A stretch of 8,588 nucleotides of DNA, from assembly GCA_013151785.1 (NCBI GenBank), contig JAADHP010000108.1:1-8588 (forward strand). Reading direction: 5' to 3'. Below the pieces are notes generated by a model. It was not told the DNA's origin. It saw only the letters and a program-made list of their open reading frames with translations, and searched no databases. Position numbers and translations under genes: made by a program. Position 1 is the first letter of the stretch; the number at the start of each line of letters is the position of its first letter. The stretch comes from Nitrospirota bacterium (GTDB taxonomy: Bacteria > Nitrospirota > Thermodesulfovibrionia > Thermodesulfovibrionales > JdFR-85). This document shows, one piece after another, positions 6,695-8,588 of the stretch.

Positions 6695-6916
6695 ACGAAT
6701 CTCAGACAATCGGTAATTTCAGGTGCAAGTTTTGGTATCATAGTGTTGTTAAGTCCTTATGGTATTAACTTTTATCCGAATCCAGCGATAAGGTTTCAGC
6801 AGGAGTGGCAGTTTTTAGTTACAGCTGGATTTGGATTTTACATTGTGACCAAGGGTTATCTTTATGCCAAAAATGAAAAAGAAAAAGAGGAATGTGAAAA
6901 AGAGCACCGGAAATAA
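6695..6916 (+). pseudogene. Two-helix small membrane protein ORF lacking a usable start
   Basis: This 73-codon stretch reads like real coding DNA: a hydrophobic segment (SVISGASFGIIVLLSPYG), a short loop with NFYPNPAIRFQQEWQ, a second hydrophobic segment (FLVTAGFGFYIVTKGYLY) and a charged tail (EKEKEECEKEHRK). That gives two membrane helices and a cytoplasmic tail. No ATG is available after the TGA at 6692-6694; the next upstream in-frame ATG (6677-6679) is separated from the body by that TGA. GTG 6743 is the only later common start with a neighbour TTG, but it lies inside the first helix and has no ribosome site. Its 3' end overlaps the Cys-rich ORF (start 6864) by 53 nt in another frame, across an A-rich tract. 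I do not recognise the family. It may be a 5'-truncated gene, one broken by a nonsense change, or part of a frameshifted fusion with the next ORF. Confidence 0.45.
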
Positions 6917-7016
6917 GAGAAAAGGAACAAAGACAATGTGTATCAATACGGACTGCAAGCTTCGCAAGGCAGGTTGTAAGGGGTACGAAGGATGTCCTGG
7001 GTTTGTTAAGAAATAG
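6864..7016 (+). CDS. 50-residue Cys-rich mini-protein
   Basis: A short ORF with a lysine-rich first half and a compact C-terminal cysteine module: C26-x4-C31-x6-C38-x5-C44, in the wording MCINTDCKLRKAGCKGYEG followed by CPGF. Four cysteines with conserved-looking glycines and a CPGF end suggest a small metal site (zinc or iron-sulfur) or a disulfide knot; I cannot name the family. The ATG at 6864 has AAGG 9 nt upstream. A second candidate start at 6936 (M25, with AAAGGA about 9 nt upstream) would give a 26-residue peptide holding only the cysteine module. The lysine-rich half overlaps the tail of the upstream membrane ORF in another frame, so only one of the two readings of 6864-6916 may be genuine. 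No hydrophobic signal sequence is present in the 50-residue reading, so it would be cytoplasmic unless fused to the membrane ORF. Confidence 0.5.
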   Translation: MPKMKKKKRNVKKSTGNKRKGTKTMCINTDCKLRKAGCKGYEGCPGFVKK

Positions 7017-7185
7017 ACATTCAAATTTCCTGAGCATCGTTGATGTACTCAATCATTCATATACATATAGAGGACAGGCAGAGAGGTGGTTCATCAAGGC
7101 ATTATACAAAGGGAAACTACCCTGAAGGATATTGTATAATAGGTTTATCAATTAAATTGTGCGGGTTGTCTGAAAGTGTTGATAC

Positions 7186-7249
7186 TTGTCACCCAGAATT
7201 TATTTAAGGGTCTCCTTTTTAGAGATTCTGAACAAGTTCAGAATGACAA
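7186..7249. repeat. 64-bp imperfect palindromic intergenic repeat
   Basis: The outer ends TTGTCA (7186-7191) and TGACAA (7244-7249) are exact inverted repeats; internal TCTC (7211-7214) pairs with GAGA (7222-7225). The right half holds a second perfect palindrome, ATTCTGAAC-AA-GTTCAGAAT (7225-7244). This TGTCA...CTGAAC...GTTCAG...TGACA layout is that of dispersed REP/MITE-like palindromes common between bacterial genes. The left arm has diverged (about half of 19 positions still pair). It lacks a T-run expected of a terminator. It is the main content of the 313-bp gap 7017-7329. Confidence 0.55.
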
Positions 7250-7272
7250 CTTGATGTGTTTACCAGTACTGT

Positions 7273-7300
7273 TTGTAATTTGAGTAACCAAATGTATTAT
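7273..7300 (+). promoter_or_regulatory. Predicted promoter of cmk-plsC
   Basis: TTGTAA (7273-7278, 4 of 6 consensus bases) and TATTAT (7295-7300, 5 of 6) are separated by 16 nt; transcription would start near 7307, about 23 nt before the cmk ATG. CATAAT at 7301-7306 is an alternative -10. A perfect TATAAT farther up at 7135-7140 has no matching -35. Confidence 0.3.
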
Positions 7301-7329
7301 CATAATCGTCCTGATAAATCTGTATCCCT

Positions 7330-7980
7330 ATGAAAAAGGTGATAACCATAGACGGGCCCTCTGGTGCAGGGAAAAGCACCCTGGCAAAAAGGCTTGCCCA
7401 GCAGCTATGCTTCCAGTACCTTGATACTGGCGCCCTCTACAGGGCAGTAGCACTCTATCTGAGAAGAAGAGGGTACGATGAAGAGATATCCGATGATGAA
7501 CTCCGCCAGGCACTGCAGGAGGTAAAGATCGAGTTTTCCAGTGGAAGGGTTTATATTAACAACGAGGATGTCTCGGATCAAATCCGCACCCCTGAGATTG
7601 GACACTATTCCTCGGTTTTCTCTGCAAGAGTACCAGAATTCCTGCTGGATACCCAGCGGAGCTTTCCTGAAAAACACGATACTGTAGCAGAAGGAAGGGA
7701 TATGGGCACAGTTGTCTTCCCCCGTGCATGGAAGAAGTTTTTTTTGACAGCCTCTGTGGAAGAAAGGGCAAAAAGACGATTCAATCAGTTAAAAGAGATG
7801 GGAAAGTCTATTACCTTTGATGAAGCACTCAGGGATGTAAAAGACCGCGATGAAAGGGATGCAGGCAGGGCTATTGCACCGCTTAAGGTGCCTGAGGATG
7901 CAGTTTACATCGATACAACTGACCTGACTATAGAGGAGACATTGAATAGAATAATAAGGCATCTCAACTCTGATGCCTGA
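7330..7980 (+). CDS. cmk: Cytidylate kinase
   Basis: A full-length 216-residue Cmk, the usual size for the short bacterial type. It phosphorylates CMP and dCMP with ATP, recycling pyrimidines for RNA, DNA and CDP-lipid synthesis in the cytosol. Visible hallmarks: P-loop G9-PSGAGKS-T17 right at the N-terminus; D32-TGALYR-38 of the nucleoside-binding region; the CMP-specific insert region including a GHYSSVFSARVPE segment; E121-GRDMGTVVFP-131; and the lid/C-terminal D172-RDERD-177 followed by RAIAPLK. All are intact. The ATG at 7330 is fixed by the P-loop position, yet no Shine-Dalgarno is visible in the 25 nt before it. The next gene starts inside its last codons (ATG 7973), pointing to a cmk-plsC transcript. 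In many genomes this pair is followed by ispH or rpsA, which would lie beyond the window. Confidence 0.97.
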   Translation: MKKVITIDGPSGAGKSTLAKRLAQQLCFQYLDTGALYRAVALYLRRRGYDEEISDDELRQALQEVKIEFSSGRVYINNEDVSDQIRTPEIGHYSSVFSARVPEFLLDTQRSFPEKHDTVAEGRDMGTVVFPRAWKKFFLTASVEERAKRRFNQLKEMGKSITFDEALRDVKDRDERDAGRAIAPLKVPEDAVYIDTTDLTIEETLNRIIRHLNSDA

Positions 7981-8588
7981 AAATATTATGGATGGTTTTA
8001 AGAACAAGTTTATTTATTACCTTTTTAAGATTATATTCACAGTATCTTATAAAATACTGTTCCGTAACGAGGTGAAGGGTGAACATAATATCCCTGAATC
8101 AGGTGGGCTTATCATAGCTTCAAACCATCTGAGCTATTTAGACCCCCCTTTGATTGGTATATCCATGAAAAGGCAGGCATACTTTATGGCCAAAGACTCG
8201 CTCTTTAAAAACCCATTGATCGGATGGTTTGTACGAAGTTTTTCGATTCCTGTGGACAGGGAATCACCAAAACCGTCAACAATCAAGGAGGCTGTGAAGT
8301 TGCTAAAGGATGGGAAGGTGCTGGTGTTGTTCCCAGAAGGTGGCAGGAGCAAGGACGGTGATATCGGAGGTGGAAAGCGTGGTGTTGCCATGATTGCTGC
8401 CATGAGTAAGGCTCCTGTGGTTCCTGCGCTTATTGAAGGTACAGACAGGGCACTACCAAAAGGTGCAACTTTTTTAAGACCTGCAAAGGTAAGGATAACC
8501 TTCGGCCCTCCCATGGAGATAAAAACTGATGAGAGCACAAGGGATTATCAACATAGATTAACCGAAGAGATTATGGAAAGGATACGGC
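7973..8588 (+). CDS. plsC: 1-acyl-sn-glycerol-3-phosphate acyltransferase, 3' end cut off
   Basis: 205 codons are visible before the window ends; PlsC proteins usually have 200-250 residues, so little is missing. The enzyme transfers an acyl chain to lysophosphatidic acid to give phosphatidic acid at the inner membrane. The acyltransferase motifs appear in order: N51-H52-x4-D57 (catalytic HX4D), SFSIPVDR (R96), F120-PEGGRS-126 (glycerol-phosphate binding), and V149-VPALIEGT. An N-terminal amphipathic/hydrophobic stretch (FIYYLFKIIFTVSYKILF, residues 13-30) would dock it on the membrane. The ATG at 7973 overlaps the cmk end by 8 nt; an in-frame ATG at 7988 is the alternative, and neither has a strong ribosome site, so translation is probably coupled to cmk. 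A related acyltransferase specificity (e.g. ornithine-lipid type) cannot be excluded, but the cmk linkage favours PlsC. Confidence 0.92.
   Translation, partial: MPENIMDGFKNKFIYYLFKIIFTVSYKILFRNEVKGEHNIPESGGLIIASNHLSYLDPPLIGISMKRQAYFMAKDSLFKNPLIGWFVRSFSIPVDRESPKPSTIKEAVKLLKDGKVLVLFPEGGRSKDGDIGGGKRGVAMIAAMSKAPVVPALIEGTDRALPKGATFLRPAKVRITFGPPMEIKTDESTRDYQHRLTEEIMERIR

Noticed and set aside
6815..7052. Two minus-strand ORFs with phenylalanine-rich hydrophobic stretches
   Set aside because: They are the complement of the lysine-rich A-tract of the Cys-rich and membrane ORFs; the hydrophobicity is a by-product of reading the complement of AAA/GAA codons.
7043..7207. 54-codon plus-strand ORF ending DTCHPEFI
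   Set aside because: No convincing ribosome site, and its end is simply the translation of the palindromic repeat, a common source of false small proteins.
8134..8538. 134-codon minus-strand ORF
   Set aside because: Antisense to plsC, which carries all acyltransferase motifs in the plus frame.

Overview
The window reads as a chromosomal segment of a moderately AT-rich, Gram-negative bacterium. The evidence is a lipoprotein-type M48 peptidase of the BepA/YfgC kind, a quinol:cytochrome oxidoreductase fragment, an AddB-type repair protein and a cmk-plsC pair. The mix suggests Nitrospirota (Thermodesulfovibrionia-like) or a neighbouring Desulfobacterota lineage. That placement is a guess from gene content and style, not from a marker gene.

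Left part (1-1550, all minus strand): the 5' portion of an EVE-domain (PUA-like) gene cut by the window edge; a 101-residue orphan protein with two cysteine pairs; and a PIN-type toxin-antitoxin pair joined by a GTGA stop/start overlap. Between the orphan gene and the toxin lies a GC-rich island (about 745-860) that looks foreign to its AT-rich surroundings. Upstream of the antitoxin (1601-1726) is a possible decayed coding fragment, followed by a plausible promoter.

Middle part (1853-6647, minus strand): a compact three-gene unit, transcribed leftward from a good promoter at 6619-6647. It encodes an orphan cytochrome b C-terminal (subunit IV-like) membrane protein, a 950-residue AddB-type PD-(D/E)XK nuclease with an iron-sulfur cysteine set, and a lipoprotein M48 metallopeptidase with C-terminal TPRs. 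The genes are 8 nt apart or overlap, so they are probably co-transcribed although their functions differ. The usual partners (cytochrome b N-terminal half and Rieske protein; AddA helicase-nuclease) are not in view.

Right part (6653-8588): a leftward intrinsic terminator; a rightward two-helix membrane ORF without a usable start and with an in-frame TGA; an overlapping 50-residue Cys-rich mini-protein; a 64-bp palindromic repeat; then cmk and a truncated plsC on the plus strand. cmk supplies CDP/dCDP for nucleic acid and phospholipid precursors, and plsC makes phosphatidic acid. The cmk-plsC linkage is common in bacteria.

No tRNA, rRNA, CRISPR array or intact insertion sequence was seen. The least explained stretch is 6626-7016.
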